A model generated the notes under the pieces. The model did not search any database. It was given only the letters and a program-made list of their open reading frames with translations, and was not told where the DNA came from. The position numbers and the translations under genes are program-made. DNA of 64,000 bases, from contig JAMAHW010000022.1 in NCBI GenBank assembly GCA_023627715.1, forward strand, positions 62,001 through 126,000. Direction: 5' to 3'. Below, piece by piece: positions 1 to 10,700 of the stretch. The stretch is from Periconia sp. R9002 (lineage: Eukaryota; Ascomycota; Dothideomycetes; Pleosporales; Periconiaceae). The stretch's first letter is position 1. Every line of letters begins with the position of its first letter.

Positions 1-1448
1 GCCCAGCTACTGATTTCCATGGATAGCCTTGCTATGGATCAGAACAACGGCAAGCCTGTCATTGTCCTAGCTGCAACCAATCGACCAGACAGCCTCGATC
101 CTGCTCTTCGACGTGGTGGCCGTTTCGACACTGAGATCAACATGGGTGTACCAAACGAATCCATGCGAGAGCTTATTCTGAAGGCTTTAACTCGTGAACC
201 ACGCCTTTCGGATGATGTCGACTTCGCCGCTCTGGCCAAAAAGACTGCTGGCTTTGTGGGAGCAGACTTGAAGGACCTTGTGAGCAAAGCAGGAACGTGG
301 TCTATGGATCAATTTCGAGAAGCTTTGGAGAAGCAGGCAGCCGAAGAAGGGACGGAAATGGATGTCGACGGATCTGACGCCATGAAAGGATCACAAGTGG
401 ATTCTTCCATAAAACGCCTTGTTCGCCGTGTGAAAGAGCGTAAAGAGCATCCCCGACCGCCAGGTTTTGATATCAAGATCAGCATGAAAGCTTTCGAGGC
501 TGTGCTCCCCACTATTGTGCCTTCATCCAAAAGAGAAGGCTTTGCTACCGTTCCGGATACCACATGGCGGGATGTCGGCGCTCTGGAAACGGTCCGCGCC
601 GAGCTCAAGATGGCCATCGTTGAGCCCATCAAAAATCCGCAACGTTTCAGGGCGGTGGGAATTACCGCAGCCACTGGAGTGCTGCTCTGGGGCCCGCCTG
701 GCTGCGGTAAAACACTGCTCGCCAAAGCGGTGGCGGCGGAATCCAAGGCCAACTTCATCAGTGTGAAAGGGCCCGAATTGATGAATAAGGTACGTCAACA
801 CATTTGAGTTGCAAAACTTAATCCCATTAAGCCTGCACATTTTCTACATTTCAAGGTATGGATGCTGACTCCAGGCAGTACGTGGGTGAGTCTGAGCGCG
901 CCGTACGCCAGGTCTTTATGCGTGCCCGCTCTTCAGTGCCCTGCGTTATCTTCTTCGATGAACTAGACGCTCTCGTTCCCAAGCGTTCGACGGAACTCCA
1001 CGAAGCCTCCGCTCGCGTGGTAAACACCCTCCTCACCGAGCTCGACGGCCTAAGCACACGCGAAGGAATCTACCTGATCGCCGCCACAAACCGTCCCGAC
1101 ATGATAGACCCCGCCATGCTGCGCCCCGGCCGTCTCGAAACCCTCCTCTATGTACAGCTACCGGGGCCCCAAGAGCGCGTCGACATTCTGAAAGCACAGA
1201 TTCAACAAAAAGGCGGCATCGTCAACCCGGAATTGGCGGCCGTAGCAGCGAGCGAAGCCTGCGACAACTTCAGCGGCGCCGATTTGGAAGCTTTACTTAG
1301 GAAAGCCGGGCAGATGGCATTGGGTCGTGGCGCGGACAAAGTGGAGGAGGTGGATCTGGTCTCGGCTGCGTCACACATCCAACCCTCTGTCCGCAACATC
1401 GAGCACTACAATAACTTGCGTACGCGGTTTGAGACCGGTCTTTGGTAG
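1..1448 (+). CDS. RIX7: Ribosome biogenesis AAA ATPase Rix7/NVL (3' part)
   Basis: Partial at the left edge and open in frame from base 1. Exons 1-789 and 879-1448; the 89-bp intron (790-878) is GT-AG and splices ...LMNK to YVGESE, the usual AAA sequence. About 452 residues are visible, covering the end of AAA domain D1 (VLAATNRPDSLDPALRRGGR, the sensor-1/arginine-finger stretch) and all of D2. D2 has Walker A GPPGCGKT (near residue 226), Walker B VIFFDELDA, sensor 1 AATNRPD and RPGRLE. Rix7 (NVL in animals) is a nuclear/nucleolar double-ring AAA ATPase that removes assembly factors such as Nsa1 from pre-60S particles. It fits Rix7 better than Cdc48 because the linker between the domains is long and charged and the C-terminus is short (ending ETGLW). 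The D1 Walker A lies outside the window. Converges with the glucoamylase gene. Confidence 0.9.
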
Positions 1449-2162
1449 TGGTAGTTAGAAACGCGTTTGTCTTATCCCTACCAATCATATTCTTCACATG
1501 CCTTTTGCGTTAATGTCTTTTTTTGGGTTTTGTGCGTGTTGGACACTTGAAGGAGTACCGGCACATTAGAGACATTTTCATCTGCATGCGTTATGATGCT
1601 TCATCACCTACCTCGCTACCTTATTTCAACTCGTCTGTATCAATTCATGATATTCTATGACAACTCACGTTTCCTTTTACACCGTTTGGTTTCCCCCATC
1701 TGCGTAGAACATTTAACAATACTCTCAGTACATAAAATGCAAGTGTATAAAAGCAGGACCTGTTTTTCCACGTTCAAGTTGTAAGCGCATCACGGGTACC
1801 TGATATACCCCATCTACACCAGTAAGACAAATCATTCGTTCTTCACTATATTCCCCGGGATATATGTCACGGTCGTGCACAAAAATCGAGTTGAATGAAG
1901 AGAAGCATCCCAGATGCTTGTTTTATTTTTACTATTTCCTACATACATACATATTCATAGGTATGTATAGGGTATATATATACGTGCCCCGGCGGATAAT
2001 GACCCGCACATCGATCCATCATCGACGTTAACTATTCATACAATACAAAAACATATATACACACATCGCTCAAAAAAAGAAGGAAATTCATAAACGGGGT
2101 CGTGAAAAAAGGTCATAAAAAAAAGAGATCAGCCAGTCCTTAAAGCCTGGAATTGATATGCA
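1449..2162. other. Intergenic, convergent 3' flanks
   Basis: Lies between the stop of RIX7 and the stop of the glucoamylase gene. AT-rich with short ACAT runs (about 1940-1960) and A-runs near 2070-2130, as expected for two converging 3' UTRs. I see no coding sequence. Confidence 0.6.
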
Positions 2163-3851
2163 TCACCAACTCCTCTTCTTCGCCGCGCCGTTGCGCTCCA
2201 TGCCCATCTTCCGCAGCCTCGCCGCGCCCAGGAATTCAGCGTAGCTCCAGCTGAGATCTCTCGCGCCAACGGGGCGGCCCGACACGCGATCGAATTGCTC
2301 GCTCATACCGCCGTCGGCATCGACGTGGCGCCGCACGACCTCGAGGAACTCGTCGGCCACATTGCGCATGCGCTCGACGATGCTGTGCAGTACCACGTCT
2401 CCGGGGCCGTACATGACGCCGGGCTCGACGGGCAGCGACGAGGTGCGCATCAGGGCGCGGTAGAAGGGCAGGCCGCGCGGGGTGATGGTGAGGTTGGTTG
2501 AGGTGGAGAGGTGTGTTGCCGTCATGTGGAGCACGCTGGCGGCGGTTGTGGTGCAGAGGAACCACGGGTTGCCGGTTGAGGAGGTGGTTTGTCCGTCGTA
2601 TGTGTCTTCGGGGTACCGGCCTAGCGCTGTGCCTTGCAGGATGGAGGTGGAGGGGATGGTCGAGAGGAGGGAGAGGGTCTCGTCGTCATCTTCGTCGTCA
2701 TCGTTCTCGGTTTCGGAGTCGTCTTCGGAGTCTTCGGTGGGGGAGGAGGAATCGGCGGATGAGGTTTCGGATACGGATCGCTTTTTGCTTTTGCTGTCGT
2801 TGAGTGGGAACCTGCTCTTTTGGTCCTGGACGAGCTCGAGCAACGAGCCGAGTACTTCATCGGACCACGGCGCGAACACCGGGTCCGCCTCCGCAGCCTG
2901 TGAGGGCAGGCCGTGTATCGATGCAAGCATAATGCTGCAGTCCAGACCGGAGCGACGGCTCCAGAGCGTAGAAACCAAGTGGCCCTTCTTTTTGTTCCAG
3001 AAGCGTCGCACGTACTTTGTGAGGTAACCCGCTTGCTCCGCGTACCAGTCCGCGGCACCGACGTCGCCAAAGGCGCGGGCGATTTGGGTGCCTTCGCGGA
3101 GCGCGCGGAGCTGCACCATGGCGGTGAAGAAGTGCATACCTTCGACTTCCTCCCACAGGTCGAACGAGGTGTCATTCCACGAGTGCGAGACGAATTCGAG
3201 ATCGGCCTTGATGACGCTTTTGGCGGGGAGTTCGGGCGTATAGAGGCCCGCATAAAAGGCATCGCCTTTGGGAGTGTTCCAGAGAGACGAGTGCGATGCG
3301 TTATAGGCTCGTACGTAGGAGATGAGGGTGATGGCACGGAGGGCTGGGCCATCGAGCTGTGGTCGACCCCAGGCGCCCGTAAAAGGAGTGCCGTCTACAT
3401 TGAACTTGGGCTCGCCAAGGTTGCTCGCTTTCTGGAGGTCGCGTTGTAGCGATGCGTATGCGTCGAGGATTTTGGAGATGGTGGTGGAGAGGCGGGAGGA
3501 AGGGTCATCGGCGTAGATGTCGACGAGGGTATCTGTGGTGAGGGCTGCATCTCGCACCCATTGGTACCAGTAGTCTGGGCTTTCTTTGCTCGGGCTCGCT
3601 ACTACAGTCCCCTTCGCGACATCAAGGTCCTTGCCCTCGACATTGCGTCCGCCCGGTTTTGTGTTGGCTAGCAGCCGGTCTAGCGAAATGTGCGTCTCTT
3701 TCTGTATCCATGCTTCGAATGGGTTTTGGAGCGGTTTTTGTGAGAAGGAGTATCGAGACGCGGGGGCGAAGTTGTTGTAGGGAGGCAGGGAGTAGGCGGA
3801 GGTTGAGGTTGTGAGGTATGCGAGCAGTGCTGAAGGGAGGAGTCGTGTCAT
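2163..3851 (-). CDS. Secreted GH15 glucoamylase with acidic insert
   Basis: Single exon, 562 residues. I chose the ATG at 3851 because it begins a signal peptide (MTRLLPSALLAYLTTSTSAY); an upstream in-frame ATG at 3941 would bury it. GH15 releases glucose from non-reducing ends of starch. Family motifs in order: WVRDAALTTD (98-107), RPQLDGPALR (163-172), DLWEEVEG with the expected acid Glu234, GRYPEDTYDG (411-420), GNPWFL (427-432), and SEQFDR with the expected base Glu518, followed by DLSWSYAEF. There is no C-terminal starch-binding (CBM20) domain, so it should act on soluble substrates. Oddity: about 40 residues (354-393) of Ser/Asp/Glu-rich low complexity sit inside the catalytic domain, preceded by KSKKR, a possible dibasic processing site. 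N-glycosylation sequons are present (e.g. NDT, NAS). Family assignment is firm; the role of the insert is unknown. Confidence 0.92.
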   Translation of the reverse strand: MTRLLPSALLAYLTTSTSAYSLPPYNNFAPASRYSFSQKPLQNPFEAWIQKETHISLDRLLANTKPGGRNVEGKDLDVAKGTVVASPSKESPDYWYQWVRDAALTTDTLVDIYADDPSSRLSTTISKILDAYASLQRDLQKASNLGEPKFNVDGTPFTGAWGRPQLDGPALRAITLISYVRAYNASHSSLWNTPKGDAFYAGLYTPELPAKSVIKADLEFVSHSWNDTSFDLWEEVEGMHFFTAMVQLRALREGTQIARAFGDVGAADWYAEQAGYLTKYVRRFWNKKKGHLVSTLWSRRSGLDCSIMLASIHGLPSQAAEADPVFAPWSDEVLGSLLELVQDQKSRFPLNDSKSKKRSVSETSSADSSSPTEDSEDDSETENDDDEDDDETLSLLSTIPSTSILQGTALGRYPEDTYDGQTTSSTGNPWFLCTTTAASVLHMTATHLSTSTNLTITPRGLPFYRALMRTSSLPVEPGVMYGPGDVVLHSIVERMRNVADEFLEVVRRHVDADGGMSEQFDRVSGRPVGARDLSWSYAEFLGAARLRKMGMERNGAAKKRSW

Positions 3852-6239
3852 GATGGCGGTGGGTGTGGTGTTGCGAATAGCCTCGGCAGGCCGATTTCGC
3901 AGGCAGGCAGGACCGACGAACCAGAACAGTGATGGCAACAATGTTTCTTCTTTTTTTCTTTTCCTTGTCTTCGCTCAATTCAAAGGTTCGCGAAATATCC
4001 AGATGCACTCAACCCTCGAATAAAACGCAAATGGCCAATTCTAACGCAAGTAGTAGGGTATCAATCCACGTGGGCAAAGTCTATCGCAGCGGTGAAGTCC
4101 AAAGTCGGCCAGTCAAGGAGGAACAGCACAGCAAGCAAGTCGCAATTCTTCACTTTTTTTGGAGAACAAGAAAGAAATCCAAACAATTTTGCAACCCAGA
4201 GTGAAAAACAAGAGATCAAAAACTACCCGAGCGACCCCGGGGCCCTAGATATAACAACCAAGTTGACAGGTCAGAAGAGGGCAGGGTACATGGAAGTCAG
4301 GCAGGCAGACATGACGAGCGAGCGAAATAGTCCCCGGTCCCATACACGATCCTAACTAACCACCTATCCGCCAACACCCACTCACTCATTAACGTATTCA
4401 ACTTGACTCGAGCACTCGACTACGTGTAGCGCCGGGCACATGGCCCAAGCCCAAGCCTCCCAGAAGGGCATCTTTTTACGTTTCGTCCATAGCCCATCCG
4501 GGCAAGTCATTCGCGCCCCGCCGCGGACCAGTAGGGAGAGCGGGAAGGGGTCTGAATGACGGTGGAGGCGGAGCCATGTGACGTGGGCGGCTGCGCGCGC
4601 GTACAGTCCGTCGCTCTGCCTCTCCTCCCACCTGACATACCATATGCAACGGATCGGACCCTTTTCGACTCGGAGCTGACTGAGCGAGGCACTCATGGTT
4701 GCCGTAAGGGTCTCGTCTCCCTCTTGCGCCGCTGCTGAGTGGGCCGATGGGGCTTCCCTGTGGCGGCGCTTGTATTTGTGGACCGAGATCCGCTCAATGC
4801 TTCCTTCGTTCCACTCATTCCTTCTCTCGAAATGGGTGGACGAGAGTTCACTGGACATGATACAATCATGGTACACGAATATAATTAAGGTACACAAACC
4901 CAAGACAATCCAGTCGCGCGCGTATGGGTAGCCGTTTGTGAAACAACGTCTCCTCAGGTACCTATGTACCACGTTTTGTTTTAGGTATTTTTACAAAAAC
5001 ACCATCCCATTTTCGTCATGTCTCTCCGAGAGAACGAGGGCAACGAATGACTCGTCCTCATCTCGCGGTTTTGTTCTCCAAAATACGCTCGACCACGCGC
5101 GCGCGCGCTCGCGAGAGAGCGAGAGCGACCGCAAAAGTCCTTCCCAGTCGCCTAGCCTAGGCGGTTTGGCGTACGCACCGTCAACAGATCATCCGTCACA
5201 CGCCCTCCAAGTTGCAACCTCCGAATCGCGAGGCCACAACCCACAGCCCGGTCTAGAGCTCTTTTTCAACGTCATTAACGACGGTTTTCTTCTTTGCTTT
5301 CCCCCCCTCCTTCTCCCTTTGCCAAGGTATGGGGCCGATTGAAGGGCATCGAATCTAGTCTGGAGGGAAACAGTAGGGGGTTTTCTATACGTCATGAGTG
5401 TGCAATTAAATCTCCGATTACTCCACTCTCTTTTGCTTTTTCGTGTCTTTCTTTCGTTGAGAAAGGGAAATAGATTCGTAGTGCGTAGATTCTAATGTGT
5501 CGTCATTCCCTACTAAGTCTTTACCAGGCATCGAGATCAATCGTATTCAATGTTTCAATATCCCAAGTAATCATCCACCTTTTTGACTTTGCATCACATC
5601 ATCTTGCAAATTCACTTCACTTCACATCCCCTTGGACATTCCGTGAAGCGTAAATTCATATTCTGCTATAAGTATATACGCAGTTTTCGTAGGTAAATAC
5701 ACAAGTTCTCTAAAAGTATGCCTGCCAGCCAGTATCCCCTCCCCCCTCCCTGAAATTCCATACCATATCCCTCCTAGACATAATGATGAATGCTTGTCGC
5801 GATCCATCCAAGGAAAGTACCTATATTTTCCACCCAGACCAGATATAAATTCGCCCCCCAGAAATAAACAAAAAAAAACCCCCCCAGCTCCTCCAGGCTA
5901 AGACAAGAGACATATGCAAGTCGGGGAAAATGTCAAGTGTCTCAGAGGACATGGAAAATGAATAGGGCCGGGATGGGATGAACCATATTCAAATGCACGT
6001 TTCTGTCCGTTTTCCCAGCGCCTTCAAGGCCATCCAAGGTGTAGAGATGTGATGTGATGGGTAGATGGAATCGTGAAATCGTTTTGTTTGTTTGTTTGTT
6101 TGTTTGTGAGTCCGGAGGATGTCGTACAGACTTATATGCTCCAGTTTTCTCACTTTGCAGCATACGGTTCGGTTTTGCTGGCGTGAGTCGCAAGAGGAGA
6201 GCGAGAGAGTAAGTCCTAGATATCCAACGAAATCCGTCT
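3852..6239. other. Intergenic, 2.4 kb
   Basis: Contains the upstream region of the glucoamylase gene (3852 to about 4400) and the 3' flank of the unknown gene at 6240-7790. A short CG/GA-alternating tract lies at about 5095-5128 and pyrimidine runs around 5300. Reading frames here lack recognisable domains and are interrupted; I see no gene. Confidence 0.5.
6081..6108. repeat. TTTG tetranucleotide microsatellite
   Basis: About six perfect copies of GTTT/TTTG, in the 3' flank of the minus-strand gene that ends at 6240. Slippage-prone simple repeat with no coding role seen. Confidence 0.85.
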
Positions 6240-7790
6240 TCAAACCTGCGCCGCCGCCGCCGCCGCTGCAGCAGCATCACGCACCCCACGCTCCGCAACC
6301 AACGACCTCCAAAACCCTGCCCGCTCCCTCCAGAAAACGGCACGGTCCCTCCAGGTGCGAGAGTCCTCTCCACTCCCGCCACCACCACCACCGTTGTCGT
6401 CGTCGTCGTTGGAAGACCGCAGGACCTCGGCTTGGCTGTCACGCTCGGTGCGCAGCTGCGATAGTTGGTGCTGGAGCGCGGCGATTTCGGCAACGAGGAG
6501 CGCGTTTTGGTGCGAGAGGTCGAGGTGGGTTAGGGGGTTTGGGAAAGGGGGTGGTGGGTTGGTGAGGTTGGGCGTAGCGGTCGACGTTGGGATGGTGGTT
6601 GTGAGTGTTGTGGTGTGCGTTGTGGTGACGGTTGTGGTGGGTGGGATGGGGGAATCTGGGGGGTTTCGAGTTAGTACTTTCTTGTGTGTATGGAGGGTGG
6701 GTGAAAAAGGCGGGTTTGTGGAGTTACCTTGCTGAGTGTCCTGAGTGTTTTCAGTCTCCTGGGTGTATGTGGTAGACGTCTCGTGCTGAACGTCGCAAGA
6801 AGCCAGTTCGTCCTCACCACCATCGTGACGGCCGGAATCATGTCCACGAAACAACATACGCTGTACCTCCTCTGCACGGTCCCGAGCCTCCTGCATCCTC
6901 CTCAACCGCTCTTCATACCGCTGACGGAAATCCTCCCAGCGAGCACCGTCCGAGAGCGTCTCGGCTTCACTCCCCTCATCTTCACCACTCTGACGAGGAG
7001 CCCACTGACCACTCTGATACCCCTCATCTGCGACTAACGTCGTGCCATCCTCGTCTTCGCCATGACCTTCGACTCCCGATGCTTGATGCTGCGTCCATCC
7101 CTCCCCAAGTAACCCCCCTCCCCTCAACCTCCTACACACGCGATCAAACACAACGCCGTAGTGCCGTCGCGTCCAGAACCCATCCACGTACCGCCCCGCG
7201 AGGAAGTAGTACGCCGACACAATGCCGATGGCGTTCACGGCGTGTGTGGGATCCGTGTACGCGCGCACGATGCGGTCAAAGGGCGGGGCGAAGTTGATGT
7301 AGGGGAGGCAGGCGGCTGTCATGTGTGGGCTGTTGACGGGAGTCCCCAGCAAGATCGCGGCCATGGAGATGGGGCTCGATGAAGTGCGGGTTAGGAGGTA
7401 CACGTAGACTGGTGCACCGGTAGTTGGTGTCGCGTTGATGTCGTTGTTGGTGGGTTCGCTGCCGTCTTCGGGATGGTGGTAGCTAGGTAAGTCCGGGCAG
7501 TCTGCGTGCATGACGTTGAGGCGGGAGGGAGGGGTGGGTGTGAGAATTTGGATGCCGCCATCATGCTGGCGGTGTTGAGGGCGGAGTCGACGAGCGTAGG
7601 ATGAGTTGATATGCCCGAGGAGGAGGCGGATGGGGACTACAAAGTCTCGGTTCCTGGATCCGATCTGCGCGATTTGCCCTGCTGAGAGTCCTTCGAAGGT
7701 CAGCGCCGTGACGGGTGGAATTATGGAGAATGGGGACGCTTGGCGCGCGGAGATGTAGGCATGGAGCGTGGTCAAGGTGGTGTACTGCAT
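6240..7790 (-). CDS. Unknown protein, low-complexity with C-terminal coiled coil
   Basis: Not recognised. Start taken as the ATG at 7788-7790 (MQYTTLTTLHAY); the reading frame extends only to a TTG upstream. Exons 7790-6728 and 6655-6240, with a 72-bp intron (6656-6727) bearing a GTAACT donor, a perfect TACTAAC branch site and a CCCAG acceptor. It is a multiple of three and open, so retention would add 24 Thr/Pro-rich residues. Spliced product about 492 residues. The N-terminal 200 residues look folded (FDRIVRAYTDPTHAVNAIG, AYYFLAGRYVDGFW); then come an acidic and Arg/Glu-rich segment, a Thr/Pro-rich segment, a short coiled coil (LVAEIAALQHQLSQLRTERD), Asp/Gly runs, and poly-Ala encoded by a GCC/GCA repeat near 6243-6275. 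No signal peptide or membrane segment. Function unknown. Confidence 0.6.
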   Translation of the reverse strand: MQYTTLTTLHAYISARQASPFSIIPPVTALTFEGLSAGQIAQIGSRNRDFVVPIRLLLGHINSSYARRLRPQHRQHDGGIQILTPTPPSRLNVMHADCPDLPSYHHPEDGSEPTNNDINATPTTGAPVYVYLLTRTSSSPISMAAILLGTPVNSPHMTAACLPYINFAPPFDRIVRAYTDPTHAVNAIGIVSAYYFLAGRYVDGFWTRRHYGVVFDRVCRRLRGGGLLGEGWTQHQASGVEGHGEDEDGTTLVADEGYQSGQWAPRQSGEDEGSEAETLSDGARWEDFRQRYEERLRRMQEARDRAEEVQRMLFRGHDSGRHDGGEDELASCDVQHETSTTYTQETENTQDTQQGNSTNPPFSPTLHTHKKVLTRNPPDSPIPPTTTVTTTHTTTLTTTIPTSTATPNLTNPPPPFPNPLTHLDLSHQNALLVAEIAALQHQLSQLRTERDSQAEVLRSSNDDDDNGGGGGGSGEDSRTWRDRAVFWRERAGFWRSLVAERGVRDAAAAAAAAAQV

Positions 7791-10700
7791 TGTGGGCTCC
7801 AAGGTTTCGTGAATAGGTGTGGGTATTCGTTCGTTCGCTGTGGCTCTGGCATTTGAAGAGATCTCTGGTTAGTTGTCCTCTTGCGACACTGAGGGATGTA
7901 GAACTTACGGGTTGGTTAGATTCATCGTATCCTGTGCCCAGGATCTTGTGAAGCTGGGAGAGTATGGTTGAACTTTTCTTGGGGGGAGTGGAGGCTCCCT
8001 ATTGTCGAAGTCAAGATGAAGCGAGGAGAGGGTGGTTAGCGGTCTGGAGGAGAGGAAGAGGTCTGGAAGAGAGGAGGTGGCTGCTTTTGTATCCACTTCC
8101 CAATTCGGAAGTAATAGAGCAGCACAATAGAAGCATGTGCCTGACCTCAAAGTAAGTGGGAATTATGGATGCCTAGTGGCGGTGAGAAGCTTTTCAGACT
8201 CAAAGGTAAAGTTTCGTGATGTAAAATTACTGGCATTGGTTGAATCACGTAGAAGGCGCATCCAGTGAATTAGAGCATTTTAGTTTGGTATAGTTTGTGA
8301 GAAAGAACCAAGCGGCAGCAAATATGACTTGATACGTCTGGAATTTCACATCGATCTTCGTTTGATCCCTTGGAGATCTCGACGTGTCTGCTTTTGTTCC
8401 CTCTTATTTTATTCAACTTTTTCTGCGAGTGATACGAGTACCCAGTTCGATATTACCAGCTAATCGGACAGGGCCATGTCCGTCGCCATCAAAATCATGT
8501 GATAGCAGAAATGGGTAGTTCGTTAGCAGTGTAGAAATCTTCGGGCAGTACTTCAACTTCATGAGAGCGTAGCGCATGGTGCGTGTCGGGCCACTGAACA
8601 ACGGAAAACGAGGTAGAAAGAAGGGGTTGATGTGACATGTTGGACAGCGCATCATATTGCGCATTGAGTGAGAGAGCACAGAGGCATTCTGTGAAGTGAT
8701 AAAGATAGAAACGCATGTTTGGAATGGCACTCTACGAAGTCGGGATAGTTGAAATGGATATTCGGAGACCCCGCGATGACAGTTGGAGCTAAAAGCCGGC
8801 CAAATTGAAGTACGGAAGGCCTTTTGTATACCCCTCGGCGGTGTGAGTTTGAGGAAATGTCATTAAACAACATCGGTCATGATGTCGGAAATCGACAGTA
8901 GTAGGTTACGTATCGAGGTGAATAGGGGGCCCAAGTGCCCTAGGCCCATTCTGAGTGTGCACGCAATATTCCAGCTGTTGAAAATCAAATATCTACAATT
9001 ATGAATAGTAACCTCTGTTACTGCGCCATCAATGTGAACAGAAGATTCTCCTCACTCATTTGCCAAGGTTGGCGCACTAGTCTGCCATTTCTACCCATTT
9101 CCCGATAGCCAAGGATACAGCTTACGGCTTTGGATTTGGCCTATGCTGTTTCAAAGACAGTGCTTTGATTGTTCCAGGGCATCTATCGTTGCTGGACTGC
9201 CAGCAATCTTTAATGGTCTTGAGGTTCCACTTGCGATTGAGTCTGCCTCAAATTGTGCAACTGCTGTGGTGATAAGATTCCCGAAGGAAAAATCAATGTA
9301 AGCCAGAAAGGAGAACTTTTTAATGGGATAAATAACGCGGGGATGGATTGGTGCTTCCGCATGTGACCCCCATATGTGCGGCAAGACGACCGTCACTGGC
9401 CTGGATTTTCGTAGGCGAAGCAAAAGAGCACAACCACAATTCCACAATTTATTGGGTTATACTTATAGTAGCTCGAGAGATTTATCGGTACCCCTAAACT
9501 TGTATAGTAGATGATTATGGACGGTTTAATGCATCAAATTGTACATCGAAAGTGTTTTCTTCTTCGCAATTGATTGGTGTGTCAAATTGTACCTTAAGAT
9601 GGCCGCGAATGTGGAAGATTAGCATTGCTACTTTCCTTCGCGCGAGTCTCAGAGTTGGGACTTAGACCCTAGAAAGCAGAACAACTTTTGAGTGCATTCG
9701 AGGTGATTAAAGGAGTTGCTGCGGCAAGTACGCTATTTGGTGCAAGGGATGAGCGCTCTCTCCGTTCAAGACGGTTCGACAACATGTTTCCGAGGGTACC
9801 CACACCGTAAACTCTGACTGCAATTTTATTTAGACCTATATCAGCTGATCTATTATCTGCACGTACTATATTACACTGTCACACAGCATTGATAGTTGAA
9901 TGCTGCTTTTGAAGTTCCTCCGCGAAATTACGCATGCGCGGTTCCTCAAAGGCCTCATCCTCGACGCGTTGAAGTTCATTAAAATAAAAAAACGAATACC
10001 TGCAAAACAAAATGCTCTGTTCTGAACCGTCAGTCTAGTTGTTATTACTTAGAACGGCAAGTTCACAATAGCTTGTTAGATACATTTGCTACCCAAGTGC
10101 TACCATTCTCGGCACTGTGTGATACAAGCTCTGATCTTCGTGGTAGATGAACTTGGGCGCGCACGCAAATGTAACGCTTGGTCCACAGACGTTGCACTAT
10201 ATAGAAATGGACGCACTGTTGCAAACTCGTTTCGGTACATACAAATACCTCACTGCCAGGACCTTGGCTAAGCATAAGACCGGGAAGATCTCAGCGACGC
10301 CCAGGACACTTGCTTTAAAAGTGCGGCTCAGATATATCAATCCTGGTTTGCGGCCTTGACACCACACGTCATTCGTCCGACCAGTGTCGACCCTCGACGT
10401 CAACCTGGGATTTATAAATTGGGGTCCGCTGAAATCCCATGGGACGGATTATCATTTCTTGAACAGTCGGAGGTTTAGATTGCCAGCAGTACGTTTTAGC
10501 CTGATGTTCTCGTCTTGACCAATCACAATCTTGATCTTTCATGGGACATCCCAACATGAGACATGGCGTTGGAGCAGCGAGTACCTGAAAGTCAAGATAC
10601 TCCCTCGTGTGAAATTGAATGGGGTTCTGAGGTATCCAGGAAGTGGACTTTTTGGAGCGCAAAAAATGGTGTGAAGCTGCCACGACAAAGGCGCACTGCC

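Noticed and set aside
4382..4972. 196-codon minus-strand frame in the gap after the glucoamylase
   Set aside because: No domain, odd composition (Arg/His/Trp), no supporting splice or promoter structure.
9151..9447. 98-codon minus-strand frame that looks faintly protein-like
   Set aside because: I tried to see an acyltransferase fragment but could not name supporting motifs; too short to call.
9760..9800. GGTTCGAC resembling a tRNA T-loop
   Set aside because: No matching acceptor stem, D-loop or anticodon arm around it.
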